Part shown: piece after piece, positions 16,812 through 26,611 of the stretch
Layout of the letters: each line of letters begins with the position of its first letter
How positions within the stretch are numbered: the stretch's first letter is position 1
Origin: Streptomyces griseiscabiei
GTDB taxonomy: Bacteria; Actinomycetota; Actinomycetes; Streptomycetales; Streptomycetaceae
Assembly: GCF_020010925.1 (NCBI RefSeq)
Contig: NZ_JAGJBZ010000002.1
Location: forward strand, 3,658,001 to 3,722,000
Length of the DNA: 64,000 bases
Direction of reading: 5' to 3'
The notes under the pieces: model-generated
Told to the model about the DNA's origin: nothing
Seen by the model: only the letters and a program-made list of their open reading frames with translations
The model's database searches: none
Program-made: the position numbers and the translations under genes

Positions 16812-17756
16812 TCAGCGCCGCCGCTCCGCGTGGTCCTTGGCGTGGCCCAGCGTCGCCCGGCTGTTGGTGCTCAGCGCCGAGCGCACGTACTCCCGGGCGT
16901 CGGCGACGGTGGCCTCGTCGCCGAGGATCTTCGCGATGTTGGCGGTGTTGAGCACCACCGTGTGCTGCGAGGTGGCCCGGACACCGCCGTCGTTCTCGGT
17001 GAAGGTCCAGATCCCGGTGTGCAGCGTCATCAGCGCGGGCAGGGTGACCTGCTTGTACGCGATCTTCCGGTGCGGGAAGGCCACCCGGTACGACTTGGTG
17101 GTGTGCGTCGAACCGTCCTTGGCGCGGGTGTCCATCTCCAGGACCTGCAGTCCCGGGGTGTCCTCGGAGAATCGCACGGACGCCACGTGCGGCAGCCGCT
17201 CGACCCACAGGTCGGCCTCGTCGATGAAGTCGTACGCGTCCTTCGCGGAGCCGGCGATCTGCACGGTGTCCTCGAAGGAGAACGTCAACTCCTCTGTGCC
17301 ATAAGCGAGTTCGACGTTCGACTTCAGTGCGGCCAGCTCGGAGCGGGAGTTGCGGTCGACGGCCTCGTCGATCCACTTCAGCCCCTCGGGGTCGTCGTCC
17401 ACCGCCCGGTAGTCGTGCAGCAGCCGCACCCGCGAGGAGGAGTCCGACAGCGGCTCGATGATCCAGGTGCCGCCCATCGCCGCGACCGGCGGCGTGGAGA
17501 CCTCCTGGCGGAAGGTGATGCGCAGCGCCCGCGGATCCAGGGTGCGGCGCGAGGTCCAGTTCTTCGCCTCGCCGTTGGCGGTGGCCCAGATCCGGATGCG
17601 CTCCTGGCCCTCGCCGCGCTCCACGTGGTCGACGTAGATGGTCGGCGGGAAGATCCGCGGCCAGTTCTCCACCTCGGCGACAAGCCGGTAGACGGCGTCC
17701 GCCGGGGCGTCGATCGTGATGTCGTGCTCGACCTCGCGGAGGCCCTCCTGCGACAT
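16812..17756 (-). CDS. Didomain aromatase/cyclase (SRPBCC fold)
   Basis: 314 residues with two START/Bet v1-like halves. The first contains EHDITIDAPADAVYRLVAEVENWPRIF and the second TVQIAGSAKDAYDFIDEADLWVERLP, the usual duplication of type II PKS first-ring aromatases (ActVII, JadD and LanL type). It dehydrates and aromatises the first ring after C9 ketoreduction. It lies between the ketoreductase and the second oxygenase, the standard angucycline order. Confidence 0.93.
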   Translation of the reverse strand: MSQEGLREVEHDITIDAPADAVYRLVAEVENWPRIFPPTIYVDHVERGEGQERIRIWATANGEAKNWTSRRTLDPRALRITFRQEVSTPPVAAMGGTWIIEPLSDSSSRVRLLHDYRAVDDDPEGLKWIDEAVDRNSRSELAALKSNVELAYGTEELTFSFEDTVQIAGSAKDAYDFIDEADLWVERLPHVASVRFSEDTPGLQVLEMDTRAKDGSTHTTKSYRVAFPHRKIAYKQVTLPALMTLHTGIWTFTENDGGVRATSQHTVVLNTANIAKILGDEATVADAREYVRSALSTNSRATLGHAKDHAERRR

Positions 17757-17818
17757 GTCCTTACTCCTTGCTGGTCGATGCCGGTGGTGCCGGACGCGGT
17801 ACGCGTCCGGCGGGCGGG

Positions 17819-18604
17819 TCAGAAGTTGCCCAGGCCGCCGCAGACGTTGAGGGCCTGCGCGGTGATGGAGGCGGCGGTGTCGGTGGCCAGGTAGCCGATC
17901 AGCCCGGCGACCTCCTCCGGTGTGGAGTAGCGGCCGAGCGGGATCTTGGCCTGGAACTTCTCGAGGATGGCGTCCTCGCTGGTGTCGTAGGCCGCCGCGT
18001 AGCCCTGCCGGACCCGCTGGGCCATGGGCGTCTCGACATACCCGGGGCAGACCGCGTTGACGGTGATGCCGGTCGGCGCCAGCTCGTTGCCCAGTGCCTT
18101 GGTGAAGCCGACCACGCCGTGCTTGGACGCCGAGTAGGGGGCGCCCAGGACCACACCCTGCTTGCCGGCGGTGGAGGCGATGTTGATGATCCGGCCGCGG
18201 GCCTTCTCACGCATGCCCCCGGTGGTGAGCACCTCTCGGGTCATGAGGAAGACGCTGTTGAGGTTGGTGTCGATGACGTCGAACCACACGTCGTCGGCGA
18301 GGTCGGCGGTGACTCCGCCGCCGCTCCGACCCGCATTGTTGACCAGCACGTCCACCGGCCCGAACGTGTCCACGACCGCCCGCACCAGCGCCTGGATCTC
18401 GTCCCGCGAACGGACGTCGCAGGCGGCGCCGCTCGCGTTGATGCCCTCCTCGCGCAACTGCTTGACCGTCGAGTCGACCTTCTGGGCGTCCCGGGCACAG
18501 ATGAACACCCGGTGTCCGGACCCGCCCAGGGCCCGCGCGGCGGCCAGCCCGATTCCGCTGGTGGCCCCGGAGATCAGGGCCACCCGCTCGCCTTGCTGTG
18601 ACAT
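17819..18604 (-). CDS. Type II polyketide C9 ketoreductase
   Basis: 261 residues, SDR fold, close in length to ActKR. TSGIGLAAARAL binds NADPH, NNAGRSGGG includes the glycine-rich loop typical of type II PKS ketoreductases, NIASTAGKQG gives the Ser, and YSASKHGVVG the Tyr-x3-Lys. GNELAPTGITVNAVCPGYVETPMA is strongly conserved in the family. It reduces the C9 carbonyl of the nascent decaketide and so directs first-ring closure. It lies 66 bp downstream of the ACP gene. Confidence 0.95.
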   Translation of the reverse strand: MSQQGERVALISGATSGIGLAAARALGGSGHRVFICARDAQKVDSTVKQLREEGINASGAACDVRSRDEIQALVRAVVDTFGPVDVLVNNAGRSGGGVTADLADDVWFDVIDTNLNSVFLMTREVLTTGGMREKARGRIINIASTAGKQGVVLGAPYSASKHGVVGFTKALGNELAPTGITVNAVCPGYVETPMAQRVRQGYAAAYDTSEDAILEKFQAKIPLGRYSTPEEVAGLIGYLATDTAASITAQALNVCGGLGNF

Positions 18605-18669
18605 GTGCTCCCCTTTGTGGATCGGTGGCGCGGCCCGGCGAGGCGAGACCGCGGTGGTGGCTGCGTCGG

Positions 18670-18939
18670 TCAGGTCGTGCTGGGCACCACGAGCTGCTCG
18701 TTGACAAGCCGGAGGAGGGTACGCGGGGTGTCGGTGATGCCCAGCGCGTCGTCGTCGAGGCTGATCCCGAACTCGCGCTCGATGCTCCCGCAGGTCTCCA
18801 GCAGCGCCAGCGACTCGTAACCGAGGCTGTCGAAGGCGATGTCGAGGATGTCGGCCCCGGAGTCGACCCCCTCGGGGACACCGGCGGACGTGTGCAGGAT
18901 CCGCTTGAGATCGTCGATGGTGAACTCGTGCTTGCTCAT
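18670..18939 (-). CDS. Type II PKS acyl carrier protein (angucycline)
   Basis: 89 residues with the phosphopantetheine Ser38 in FDSLGYESLALLE, the form typical of aromatic polyketide ACPs. The ATG at 18939 is preferred because GGGAG lies 11 bases upstream; an in-frame GTG at 18951 would sit on that site. It carries the decaketide on KS-alpha/CLF, encoded just upstream. Position between CLF and ketoreductase is invariant in this class. Confidence 0.95.
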   Translation of the reverse strand: MSKHEFTIDDLKRILHTSAGVPEGVDSGADILDIAFDSLGYESLALLETCGSIEREFGISLDDDALGITDTPRTLLRLVNEQLVVPSTT

Positions 18940-18994
18940 CGTGTGGGTCACTCCCTGTCGTGTGGGGCGTCCGTCGCGGGCGCTGTGGCCCGGC

Positions 18995-20209
18995 TCAGCC
19001 GGCCCGTCGTACGACGACGGCCGAGTTGAATCCGCCGTGTCCGCGGGCCACGACCAGAGCGGTGTGGACGTCCGCGGAGCGGGGCCGGTCGGTCACCAGG
19101 TCGAGTTCGTACGCCTCGTCCGGCGACACGTTGACCGTCGGTGGGATGGTGCGGTCGCGGATGGACAGCAGGGCCGCCACGACGTCCAGCGGCGCGGCAC
19201 CCGAGTGCAGTCGGCCGGTCATCGTCTTGGGCGCGGTCACCGGCACTCCGCCGGGGCCGAACACCGCCTTGAGGGCGTCCGCCTCGATACGGTCCAGCTC
19301 GGGGACGGCCGCCGCGTCCGTGAAGACGACGTCGATGTCGCCCGGCGCCGATCGGGCGTCGTCCAGGGCCAGTTCGATCGCTCGGCGCAGACCGGGCGGT
19401 CGCCCGGTGGAGGGTGCGGGATCGAAGGTGGCCGCGTACCCGGCGAGTTCGCCGTACACCCGCGCCCCGCGCCGACTGGCCGCCTCGGCGTCCTCCAGGA
19501 CGACGATCGCGCCGCCCTCGCCCGGTACGTGCCCGGCCGCCGCGGTGTCGAAGGGCAGATAGGCCCGGTCCGGGTCGTCCGAGGGGCTCAGCCTGCCGCC
19601 CGCAAGCTGGGCGACCCAGCCCCACGAGCAGATCGAGGCGTCCACCCCGCCGGAGACGATGACACGGGAACCCTTGCGGATCTGCCGCCGTGCCTGGGCG
19701 AGGGCGTCGAGGCCGCCCGCCTGGTCGCTGACGACGACCCCGCTCGGCCCGCGCATCCCGTGCCGGATGGAGATCTGGCCGGTGTTGACCGCGTAGAACC
19801 AGGCGAAGGACTGGTACGCGCTGACGTGCGCGCCGCCCTTGCTCCACAGGTTGCGCAGCTCGCGCTCGCCGAACTCGAACCCGCCGGACGAACTCGCGGT
19901 GATGACACCCGCGTCGAACTCCGGCAGCTCGTCCGGCTTGATGCCCGCGTCCTCCAGTGCCCAGTCCGCGGCCAGCAGCGCCAGCCGCGTCATGTGGTCG
20001 GTCTGGGCGATCAGCCGGCTCGGCAGATGCTCCTCCGCCACGAACCCGGGTACTTCGCCCGCCAGCCGGGACGGGTAGCTGTCCGGGGTGAAACGGGTGA
20101 CGGGCCCGATACCGCTGCGCCCCTCGCAGGTCGCCGTCCAGTAGTCCTCGACGCCCAGCCCGTTGGGGGCCGTGACGCCCACTCCGGTGACCACCGCTGC
20201 GTGTGTCAC
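18995..20209 (-). CDS. Chain length factor (KS-beta)
   Basis: 404 residues with the KAS fold but with Gln163 (SDQAGGLDA) where KS-alpha has its active cysteine, the diagnostic change of CLFs. It pairs with KS-alpha to set chain length, most probably decaketide given the angucycline setting, and supports decarboxylative priming of malonyl-ACP. The GTG start has AAAGGAG six bases upstream. KS-alpha ends 32 bp before it. Confidence 0.95.
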   Translation of the reverse strand: MTHAAVVTGVGVTAPNGLGVEDYWTATCEGRSGIGPVTRFTPDSYPSRLAGEVPGFVAEEHLPSRLIAQTDHMTRLALLAADWALEDAGIKPDELPEFDAGVITASSSGGFEFGERELRNLWSKGGAHVSAYQSFAWFYAVNTGQISIRHGMRGPSGVVVSDQAGGLDALAQARRQIRKGSRVIVSGGVDASICSWGWVAQLAGGRLSPSDDPDRAYLPFDTAAAGHVPGEGGAIVVLEDAEAASRRGARVYGELAGYAATFDPAPSTGRPPGLRRAIELALDDARSAPGDIDVVFTDAAAVPELDRIEADALKAVFGPGGVPVTAPKTMTGRLHSGAAPLDVVAALLSIRDRTIPPTVNVSPDEAYELDLVTDRPRSADVHTALVVARGHGGFNSAVVVRRAG

Positions 20210-20241
20210 GCCATGCTCCTTTCCACCTGTGCGGTCGGCTG

Positions 20242-21504
20242 TCAGCCGCGGTCGGCCGTGGTCAGAACCATGGCGCTCTGGAATCCGCCGAATCCGCTGC
20301 CGACGGTCAGGACGGTGTCGGTGCGCCACTCGCGGGCGGTCAGCGGCACGTAGTCCAGGTCGCACTCCGGGTCCGGGGTGTGCAGGTTGGCGGTCGGCGG
20401 CACCAGGTCGTTCTCGATGGCGAGAGCCGACGCCGCGATCTCGATGGAGCCGATCGCGCCCAGCGAGTGGCCGACCATGGACTTGATGGAGCTGACCGGC
20501 ACGCGCCGGGCATGCTCGCCGAGACTCTGCTTGAACGCGGCGGTCTCGTGCCGGTCGTTCTGCTTGGTGCCGGAGCCGTGCGCGTTGATGTAGTGGATGT
20601 CCTCGGGGTTGAGCCGGGACTCGTGCAGGGCCATCCGGATCGCCTCGGCCATCTCGCGGCCGTCCGGCCGGAGCCCGGTCATGTGGAAGGCGTTGCACCG
20701 TGAGGCGTACCCGGCGATCTCGGCGTACACATGGGCGCCGCGCTTGAGGGCGGCCTCCCGCTCCTCCAGCACGAAGACGGCGGAGCCCTCACCGAGGACG
20801 AATCCGTTACGGGTCCCGTCGAAGGGCCGGGACGCGTGCTCGGGGTCGTCGTTGCGCGACGTGGTCGCCTTGATGGCGTCGAAGCACGCCACGGTGATGG
20901 GCGAGATCGGGGCGTCGGTTGCTCCCGCGATCATCACGTCGACCGAGCCCTCCCGGATCAGGTCGACCGCGTGGCCGACCGCGTCGAGACCGGAGGTGCA
21001 GCCCGTGGAGACCACCGTGGAGGGCCCCTCGGCGCCCACCGCCCACGCCACCTCGGCGGCGAACGAGCTAGGCACGAAGTGGTCGTAGAGGTGGGGGACG
21101 GCGTAGTTGTGGTCGACCGGGTCCAGCCGGCCGCCGTCGCTGACCACCTTGTATTCCTGGTCGAGGCTCATGGTGGCGCCGACCGCGCTGCCGATGGTGA
21201 CACCCGTGCGGCACGGGTCGAGATCGGTGATCTCCAGCCCGCTGTCGGCCAGTGCCTCGCGGGTGGCGACGGTGACGAACTGGGCAGCCCGGTCCATCCG
21301 TCTGATCTCCTGCGGAGTCAGACCGTGTGCCTCGGGCGAGAAGTCGATCTCGGCGGCTACCCGTGAGCGGAACTGCGACGGGTCGAAGAAGGTGATGCCG
21401 CGGGTCGCGGTGCGGCCCTCGCTCAACAGGCTCCAGAAGTCCTTGACGCCGACTCCTCCGGGAGCCAGGACCCCTATTCCGGTGATGACTATGCGACGGC
21501 CCAC
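20242..21504 (-). CDS. Type II PKS ketosynthase alpha
   Basis: 420 residues. The active site is Cys169 in [16 protein letters not shown], with His309 in [11 protein letters not shown] and His346 in [11 protein letters not shown], all canonical for aromatic KS-alpha. It elongates the polyketide by decarboxylative condensation as a dimer with the CLF. It lies between the small cyclase and the CLF as in jad, urd, lan and pga clusters. Confidence 0.96.
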   Translation of the reverse strand: MGRRIVITGIGVLAPGGVGVKDFWSLLSEGRTATRGITFFDPSQFRSRVAAEIDFSPEAHGLTPQEIRRMDRAAQFVTVATREALADSGLEITDLDPCRTGVTIGSAVGATMSLDQEYKVVSDGGRLDPVDHNYAVPHLYDHFVPSSFAAEVAWAVGAEGPSTVVSTGCTSGLDAVGHAVDLIREGSVDVMIAGATDAPISPITVACFDAIKATTSRNDDPEHASRPFDGTRNGFVLGEGSAVFVLEEREAALKRGAHVYAEIAGYASRCNAFHMTGLRPDGREMAEAIRMALHESRLNPEDIHYINAHGSGTKQNDRHETAAFKQSLGEHARRVPVSSIKSMVGHSLGAIGSIEIAASALAIENDLVPPTANLHTPDPECDLDYVPLTAREWRTDTVLTVGSGFGGFQSAMVLTTADRG

Positions 21505-21583
21505 GGGACGTGATCTCCGTTTCCCACCTCGTCGGGTGCTCGGTTCGCCGGTTCGGACGGCGCGGCTGTTGCTGCGGGCGCGC

Positions 21584-21913
21584 TCATGTGGCCGAGTCCC
21601 AGTGGTAGAAGCGGGTGGCCATCGCGTCGGCCGGTGATCGCCAGGTCGCCGGGTCGTAGGCGTTGATGAACGGCTTCAGGTCCTCGCTGATCCCCACGAA
21701 GGCGGGGTGGTGCCTGGCCTCCTGGATGGCGGCGCCGCCGTCGTCGGTGTCGAAGTCCTGGAGGTGGAGGTACAGGCCGCGGTAGGAGAAGAGCTGCCGC
21801 CGCCGGGTGCCCATCAGGTGCGGCATCTCGGTGGTGTCGAACTCGCCGAACAACCGGGCCACGTCGCCGCTGGAACCGGGTTCCATCCGGGCGACGATCA
21901 GGGTGCTGTGCAT
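21584..21913 (-). CDS. Small polyketide cyclase (TcmI / PgaF-type)
   Basis: 109 residues of the ferredoxin-like cyclase family, starting [15 protein letters not shown], with [24 protein letters not shown] and the C-terminal ATRFYHWDS, close to my recollection of JadI, LanF and PgaF. These catalyse later ring closures that give the bent benz[a]anthracene skeleton. AAAGGAG lies upstream of the ATG. A small cyclase directly before KS-alpha is a hallmark of angucycline operons. Confidence 0.93.
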   Translation of the reverse strand: MHSTLIVARMEPGSSGDVARLFGEFDTTEMPHLMGTRRRQLFSYRGLYLHLQDFDTDDGGAAIQEARHHPAFVGISEDLKPFINAYDPATWRSPADAMATRFYHWDSAT

Positions 21914-21983
21914 GAGGTGCGTCTCCTTTGCCTGCGCTTCGGCCGGGGCGTGGTGGCCCGCCGTGGATTCCTCGAGTGGTGTC

Positions 21984-23438
21984 TCAGGCAGGGCCGAACC
22001 AGCGCTCCAGGACGGGCGCGAGGTCCTCCGGGCGGGTCGCCGTCCACGCCACGTGGCCATCCGGGCGGACCAGTACGGCGGTCGTGCCGGCCAGCGGGCC
22101 GGGCTCGTGCGGGGCGGCCGTGACGACGTCCACCCGGTCCGCCCAGGGCGCCGCCGCCTCACGTAGCGGAGCGTCGTCCGCCAGGTCCAGCAGTACGCCC
22201 CGCGCGGGGTGCAGCAGCTGCGTGGTGCTGGTCTTGGCTTCGCCGCCGACCAGTTCCACGTGCGGCAGCCGGCGACCGAGCAGCGGGTGGTCGCCCGGAC
22301 CGACGTCGTAGCGGATCTCCAGACCGCTCACCATGCGGGCCAGGTGCACGGTCACGTCCGGATGGGCGGTCAGCTCGCGCAGCACGTCACGCAGCGGCTG
22401 CATCTCCGAGCCGCTCAGGAACAGCAGTCCCTGGGCCCGGGTGTTCATCATCAGGCGCTCGCCGACGGGGTGGCGCTCCGAGTGGTAGGTGTCGAGCAGC
22501 GACTGCGGTGCGGTACCGCGCACCACCGCGGCGAGCTTCCAGCCGAGGTTCACCGAGTCCTGGAGGCTGGTGTTCATCCCCTGGCCGCCGGCCGGCAGAT
22601 GGATGTGGGCGGAGTCACCGGCCAGCAGCACCCGGCCCCTGCGGTACTCGGTGACCTGCCGGGTGGCGTCCCCGAAGGAGCTGATCCAGACCGGCTCGCC
22701 GTGGGAGATGTCCTCGCCGGTCAGCCGCTGCCAGGCCGCCGCCACATCCGTGTAGGGGACGGGCTCGGTGCGCTTCTTCGGCGGGGTGCCGTTCTCGCAC
22801 ACGATCAGACGGGTGATGCCGTCGTCGAGGTGACCGACCATCACCATGCCGCCGGGCAGCGTCTCGCCGATCATGCGCTGCCGCAGGTCGAGACCGCGCA
22901 CGTCGGCCAGGTACATCTCCAGGGTGGCGGCCGTGCCGGGGAAGTCGAAGCCGGCCATCCTGCGTACGGTGCTGCGCCCGCCGTCGCAGCCGACCAGGTA
23001 GGCGGCGCTCAGCGACAGCGCCCCCTCGGGACCGCGGACCTCGACCTCGACGTGGTCCGTGTGCTCGGTGAACGAGACCAGCTCGTGTCCGCGCCTGAGG
23101 TCGGCGCCCAGTTCGACGGCCCATTCCTCCAGTACGCCTTCGGTGCGCGACTGGGGGATCGTCTTGTTGGGAAGGTGCGCGCCGTCGAGAACGGACAGGT
23201 CCAGCGGTACGCCGCCGAAGTGGCCCTGTGCGCTGGTCTCCAGTTCGCCGAAGCGGGGCAGCAGCCCCCGCTGGTCGAACACCTCCATGGCGCGTGTGGT
23301 GAAGCCCAGTCCGCGGGACTCGCCGGTGGACTCCGGAAGCCGTTCGAGCACCGTCACCCGGATGCCCGCCAGGCGTAGCTCACCCGCCAGCATGAGCCCT
23401 GCCGGACCGGCTCCTACAACTATCACCTCGGTGTCCAT
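21984..23438 (-). CDS. FAD-dependent aromatic monooxygenase (PgaE / JadH type), first gene of the operon
   Basis: 484 residues from the ATG at 23438, chosen because GAGGAGGGG lies just upstream and the protein then starts MDTEVIVVGAGPAGLMLAGEL; a longer start at 23480 adds a non-conserved tail. DG motif: LVGCDGGRSTVRRM. GD motif: RVLLAGDSAHIHLP. C-terminal thioredoxin-like domain ends LVRPDGHVAW. It is the expected C12 hydroxylase acting first after cyclisation. It is the most upstream gene of the minus-strand array, so the main promoter should lie in the 1.3 kb to its right. Confidence 0.93.
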   Translation of the reverse strand: MDTEVIVVGAGPAGLMLAGELRLAGIRVTVLERLPESTGESRGLGFTTRAMEVFDQRGLLPRFGELETSAQGHFGGVPLDLSVLDGAHLPNKTIPQSRTEGVLEEWAVELGADLRRGHELVSFTEHTDHVEVEVRGPEGALSLSAAYLVGCDGGRSTVRRMAGFDFPGTAATLEMYLADVRGLDLRQRMIGETLPGGMVMVGHLDDGITRLIVCENGTPPKKRTEPVPYTDVAAAWQRLTGEDISHGEPVWISSFGDATRQVTEYRRGRVLLAGDSAHIHLPAGGQGMNTSLQDSVNLGWKLAAVVRGTAPQSLLDTYHSERHPVGERLMMNTRAQGLLFLSGSEMQPLRDVLRELTAHPDVTVHLARMVSGLEIRYDVGPGDHPLLGRRLPHVELVGGEAKTSTTQLLHPARGVLLDLADDAPLREAAAPWADRVDVVTAAPHEPGPLAGTTAVLVRPDGHVAWTATRPEDLAPVLERWFGPA

Positions 23439-24724
23439 GAACCCCTCCTCGCCCGAACTGCTCGGTGCTGCTTTTGGCATCGTGAAACCGTGGATCGCCT
23501 AATCGTTGAAACTCGGGAGACACCGGTCCGGACACACCGAATCCACAGGCGAACCTGCGTCGGTAAAGCGGGTGGGGAATTCCGGTCCGTTTCAGGGATC
23601 GCTGCGATGAGTGGTCCGTCGCAATACGGCGATCGGTTGTCTTTCCGTGGCCGTCGGCGAAAGTCCGCCAGGCGCTGTCCTTAGCTTCGTTGTTCGATGG
23701 AGGAAGGGTCAAGGACCTTCCTCTAAGCCAGGATGAAGTTTTCGCTAGGCATTGCCAGGTGATCGTTTAGTGCCATATGTACGCTCTATCGCTGAGTGTG
23801 AACTTAGTGACCTGATTGTCGGGCTGTGGCCGCCGGGCGTCGAGGCGCCCGGGATCGCAGGGCCCCGGCGTCTGCCCGGTTCGTCCGATGCGGTCATGTG
23901 ACGCTGTGGAGGGTGAGAGCGCGTGGACGTTCGGTGTGTTCTCGGCGTCCGGCGGCGAGTACGGCAGGTGTGCTACGGCCCGAGCTCGTCTGCTCGGCGG
24001 GCGGGGAACGCGGCGGTTCGGTGCGGGTGGCGGCCCGGTGGCCCCGGGGCTGTTCGCGCTCGGTCGTGCCGTCGGGCATGAGCGGTTCCGGCAGGCGGGA
24101 GGGCGCGGACGGCGACTCCGCCGCCGCGGTGAGGGAGTCTTGGCCCGCCGGCGTCATCGCGCCGCGCAGACCACCGGGGCCGGCGGCGAGGAGAGCCGGT
24201 GGCGCACCCCGCTCACCTCGCGCGGAGTAGGTGACCGACTCGAACCGGCCGACCGGACCCCGGACTCGGTCCCGTACGGCGTGCGAGCCGAGGGCTTCCC
24301 GGCCGGGCACCGGAGTTGCCGGAGTGACGGCGGAGGATGACGGGGAACGAACACGGCCGGGGAGAGCCGGGCACTCGCCGGGCCTGGCCGGGATTCTATG
24401 TGTATATATGGCCGACATCTTTCCGCGCGCCGTTGCTGATTTCGGCTCCCCGCCCGGTGTAATTGCCAGGTGAATAGGGGTCCAGGGCGTCGGTTGCGCG
24501 GTGCCGGAGTGATGGGTATTACGTGTCGCATCCGCCCCGTTGTCGACCAGGACATTTCCGGCAGGTGACGGTTGGGTGAGGGGAGCACGCATGGCGGTTG
24601 TACTTTTCGGCAAAGCGCGACCGATGAATGTTACGCCGTTGTTAATTTTTTGGGTGGATCTGCTGTGCTGGGTTAGGGTCGGCCGAGGTTGCTGGAATTC
24701 GCATGGAGCTTTGGGGGGAGCATG
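23439..24724 (+). other. Long gene-poor region between divergent angucycline operon and ImmA gene
   Basis: About 1.3 kb without a gene I can support. It separates the minus-strand PKS array from the plus-strand ImmA gene and must hold both promoters. It has local AT-rich spots unusual for the window (around 23680-23820 and 24620-24660) and an 8-bp inverted repeat at 23700-23723. A minus-strand open frame at 23894-24613 is Pro/Arg/Ala-rich without recognisable motifs and I do not call it. Confidence 0.6.
23700..23723. promoter_or_regulatory. Inverted repeat upstream of the angucycline operon
   Basis: GAGGAAGG and CCTTCCTC form perfect 8-bp arms around an 8-base spacer, about 260-285 bp upstream of the first PKS gene start. 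On the minus strand it overlaps a TTGACC hexamer. It may be an operator or the early leader of the long transcript; no known regulator site was recognised. Confidence 0.35.
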
Positions 24725-25234
24725 ATGAATCGCAGGGTGCGGCGGCGATGCCGCAATCTCTTACGTGACCTTGAAGTCGGGTATCCGCTCGATGTGCACG
24801 ACTTATGTGCCCGACTGGGCGCCCGCCGGAATCGAGAAATTCGGTTGATCCCGTACCCTCTGGAGTCGCCCGGGCCGTTGGGTGTCTGCGTCGCGACCGA
24901 GACGGCCGACGTGATTTTCTATCAGCAGGACACCACCCGTCCGCACCAGGACCACATCATTCTCCACGAGGTGGGCCACATTCTGGTCGGGCATCTCTCG
25001 GTCCCCGCGGCCGAACCTCTCGGTGACGGACCGGGGGCCGACGGAGAGCACGTGCGCATGCGAACGGTCTACGACTCCGAGGAGGAGTTGGAGGCCGAAC
25101 TGATCGCCACGATCATCCTGGAACGGTCCGCCATGCGCGGTGCCTGCCGGGGCATGGACAGCACCGCCGGGGCCGAGGACCCCGTACTCGAACGCATGGG
25201 ACAGGCACTCATGAGCCGGACCTCCTGGCTGTGA
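24725..25234 (+). CDS. ImmA/IrrE family metallopeptidase
   Basis: 169 residues. The zinc motif HEVGH lies at about 81-85 (ILHEVGHILVGH), the signature of ImmA/IrrE peptidases, which cleave XRE-type repressors. Two adjacent ATGs (24722, 24725) follow a GGGGGGAG; the second has better spacing. The C-terminal helix EELEAELIATIILER is usual for the family. It heads a set with a MAB_1171c-like membrane protein and an XRE protein, a combination recurrent in Streptomyces. The probable role is relieving repression by the XRE protein in response to a signal; the target is inferred. Confidence 0.88.
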   Translation: MNRRVRRRCRNLLRDLEVGYPLDVHDLCARLGARRNREIRLIPYPLESPGPLGVCVATETADVIFYQQDTTRPHQDHIILHEVGHILVGHLSVPAAEPLGDGPGADGEHVRMRTVYDSEEELEAELIATIILERSAMRGACRGMDSTAGAEDPVLERMGQALMSRTSWL

Positions 25235-25315
25235 CCTGTGTGACGGCTTCCGGGGGACGGCTCTCCCGGCGGTCGGATCACCGGACGTGACCACACTCTC
25301 GGTACGGGGTGAGCA

Positions 25316-26548
25316 GTGCACATCAAGATCTTCATCTGCACCTACATCGACGTCATGGTCTGTCTCTGCGCGGCGATCCGGGTGGTCCATGTCCGGCGGT
25401 CGCCGGCCGACCTGCCCCTCAAGGCCATCACCAGGTGCACCGTCTGCATCGCGCTCGCGCTGGTGCTCTTCCATCCCTACGTCTACGCCTGGTTGTTGAC
25501 CGCGACCAGAGGCGTCAACGTGCTCGTGACAAGTGTGGTCTGCATGACCGCGGCCTTCTGGCTGTTGAGGTTCTTCCACCTCTCGGCCGCGGGACCCGAG
25601 GGGGACCGCTCCCAGCTGGCCTCGGTCCTGTGCCTGCTGCTGTTCGCGTCGGCGGCCACCGCGGTGTGGGCGGCCTCGCCGGGGGCGCTGCGCGCCTCGC
25701 CCTCCGAGTGGCTGAACCGCGACGACGGCAGCGCGGCCGGGTTCGTCCTGGTCGTGTCCGGCTACATCGGCGGTGTCGCCGCCATGGCGATGCGCTGGTC
25801 CCTGGTGTACTCCGTCGTCACGATCCGCAGGAACCTTCGCATGGCGCTGCGCATCCTCTCGGTCGCGCTGGTGGCCGAGTTGTGCGCCAGTGTCTTCAAA
25901 GTCCTGTCCTTGGCCGCCCAGTTCGCGTTCACCGTGGACTCGGAGGTACTGAACGGCATCTGGTACGTGACCACCCTGTTCGGCGTGTGGACGCTGGTCG
26001 CCGGCGTGACCCACCCCGTCACGGTCGAGGTCGTCGCCCGTATCGCGTCCGCGTTCGTGCGACGTACCAGGTTCCGTGAACTCGGCCCGCTCTGGCGTGC
26101 GTTGCACGACACCTTCCCCGAACTGGCCCTGCCCCAGGTCTCCGAGTGGTGGTGGACCCGCGGCTCCTATGTCTGGCCCTGGCGGGCACGCGCCTACTAC
26201 CGGCGGGTGATCGAGATACGGGACGGCCTGGTGCGCCTCACGCCGTACTGCGCCCTCGGTGACGAACGCGCGGCGCGGGCCGCCGGGGAGGCGAAGGGCC
26301 TGACGGGCCGCGACCTCGAACTGTATGCCGGGGCCGCGGTGGTGGCCGCGGCACTGGCGCGCAGAGCCAGGGGCGCCCCGGTCGACGAACCCTGTGCGGT
26401 CCCGGACGGCGGCGGCCACGACCTGGACTCGGACGCGCGCTGGCTGGTGAGTCTGTCCAGGGCGTTGACAACGATCGAGGCTTCCGGCAGTGTGCCCGCG
26501 GACCAAGCGGGCTCGTACACCGAGACGGCCGGGTCCGTACGGGACTGA
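25316..26548 (+). CDS. MAB_1171c-like integral membrane protein
   Basis: 410 residues from a GTG with GGGGTGAG upstream. The first 240 residues contain about seven hydrophobic helices; the C-terminal part is cytosolic and begins FRELGPLWRALHDTFPEL, the conserved start of the soluble domain of MAB_1171c-type proteins. These are annotated as putative transporters, but the architecture (7 TM plus soluble tail) also suits a sensor. It lies 81 bp after the ImmA gene and is followed by a strong stem-loop. A role in signal perception for the peptidase/XRE pair is my inference. Confidence 0.8.
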   Translation: MHIKIFICTYIDVMVCLCAAIRVVHVRRSPADLPLKAITRCTVCIALALVLFHPYVYAWLLTATRGVNVLVTSVVCMTAAFWLLRFFHLSAAGPEGDRSQLASVLCLLLFASAATAVWAASPGALRASPSEWLNRDDGSAAGFVLVVSGYIGGVAAMAMRWSLVYSVVTIRRNLRMALRILSVALVAELCASVFKVLSLAAQFAFTVDSEVLNGIWYVTTLFGVWTLVAGVTHPVTVEVVARIASAFVRRTRFRELGPLWRALHDTFPELALPQVSEWWWTRGSYVWPWRARAYYRRVIEIRDGLVRLTPYCALGDERAARAAGEAKGLTGRDLELYAGAAVVAAALARRARGAPVDEPCAVPDGGGHDLDSDARWLVSLSRALTTIEASGSVPADQAGSYTETAGSVRD

Positions 26549-26571
26549 CACCGCGCGCCGGACGATGCAGC

Positions 26572-26611
26572 GGCCGGCCGGGGACGCCCGCTGCGGCGTG
26601 TCCGGCCGGCC
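26572..26611 (+). terminator. Stem-loop terminator after the MAB_1171c-like gene
   Basis: Arms of 17 bases (26572-26588 and 26595-26611) pair with two mismatches around a 6-base CGCTGC loop, rich in GGCCGGCC. It begins 24 bp after the stop codon. It lacks a T-run, as is common in Streptomyces. Confidence 0.65.

Noticed and set aside
23894..24613. A 239-residue open frame on the minus strand in the long intergenic region
   Set aside because: Pro/Arg/Ala-rich, no motif, no clear ribosome site; open frames of this size arise by chance in GC-rich DNA.
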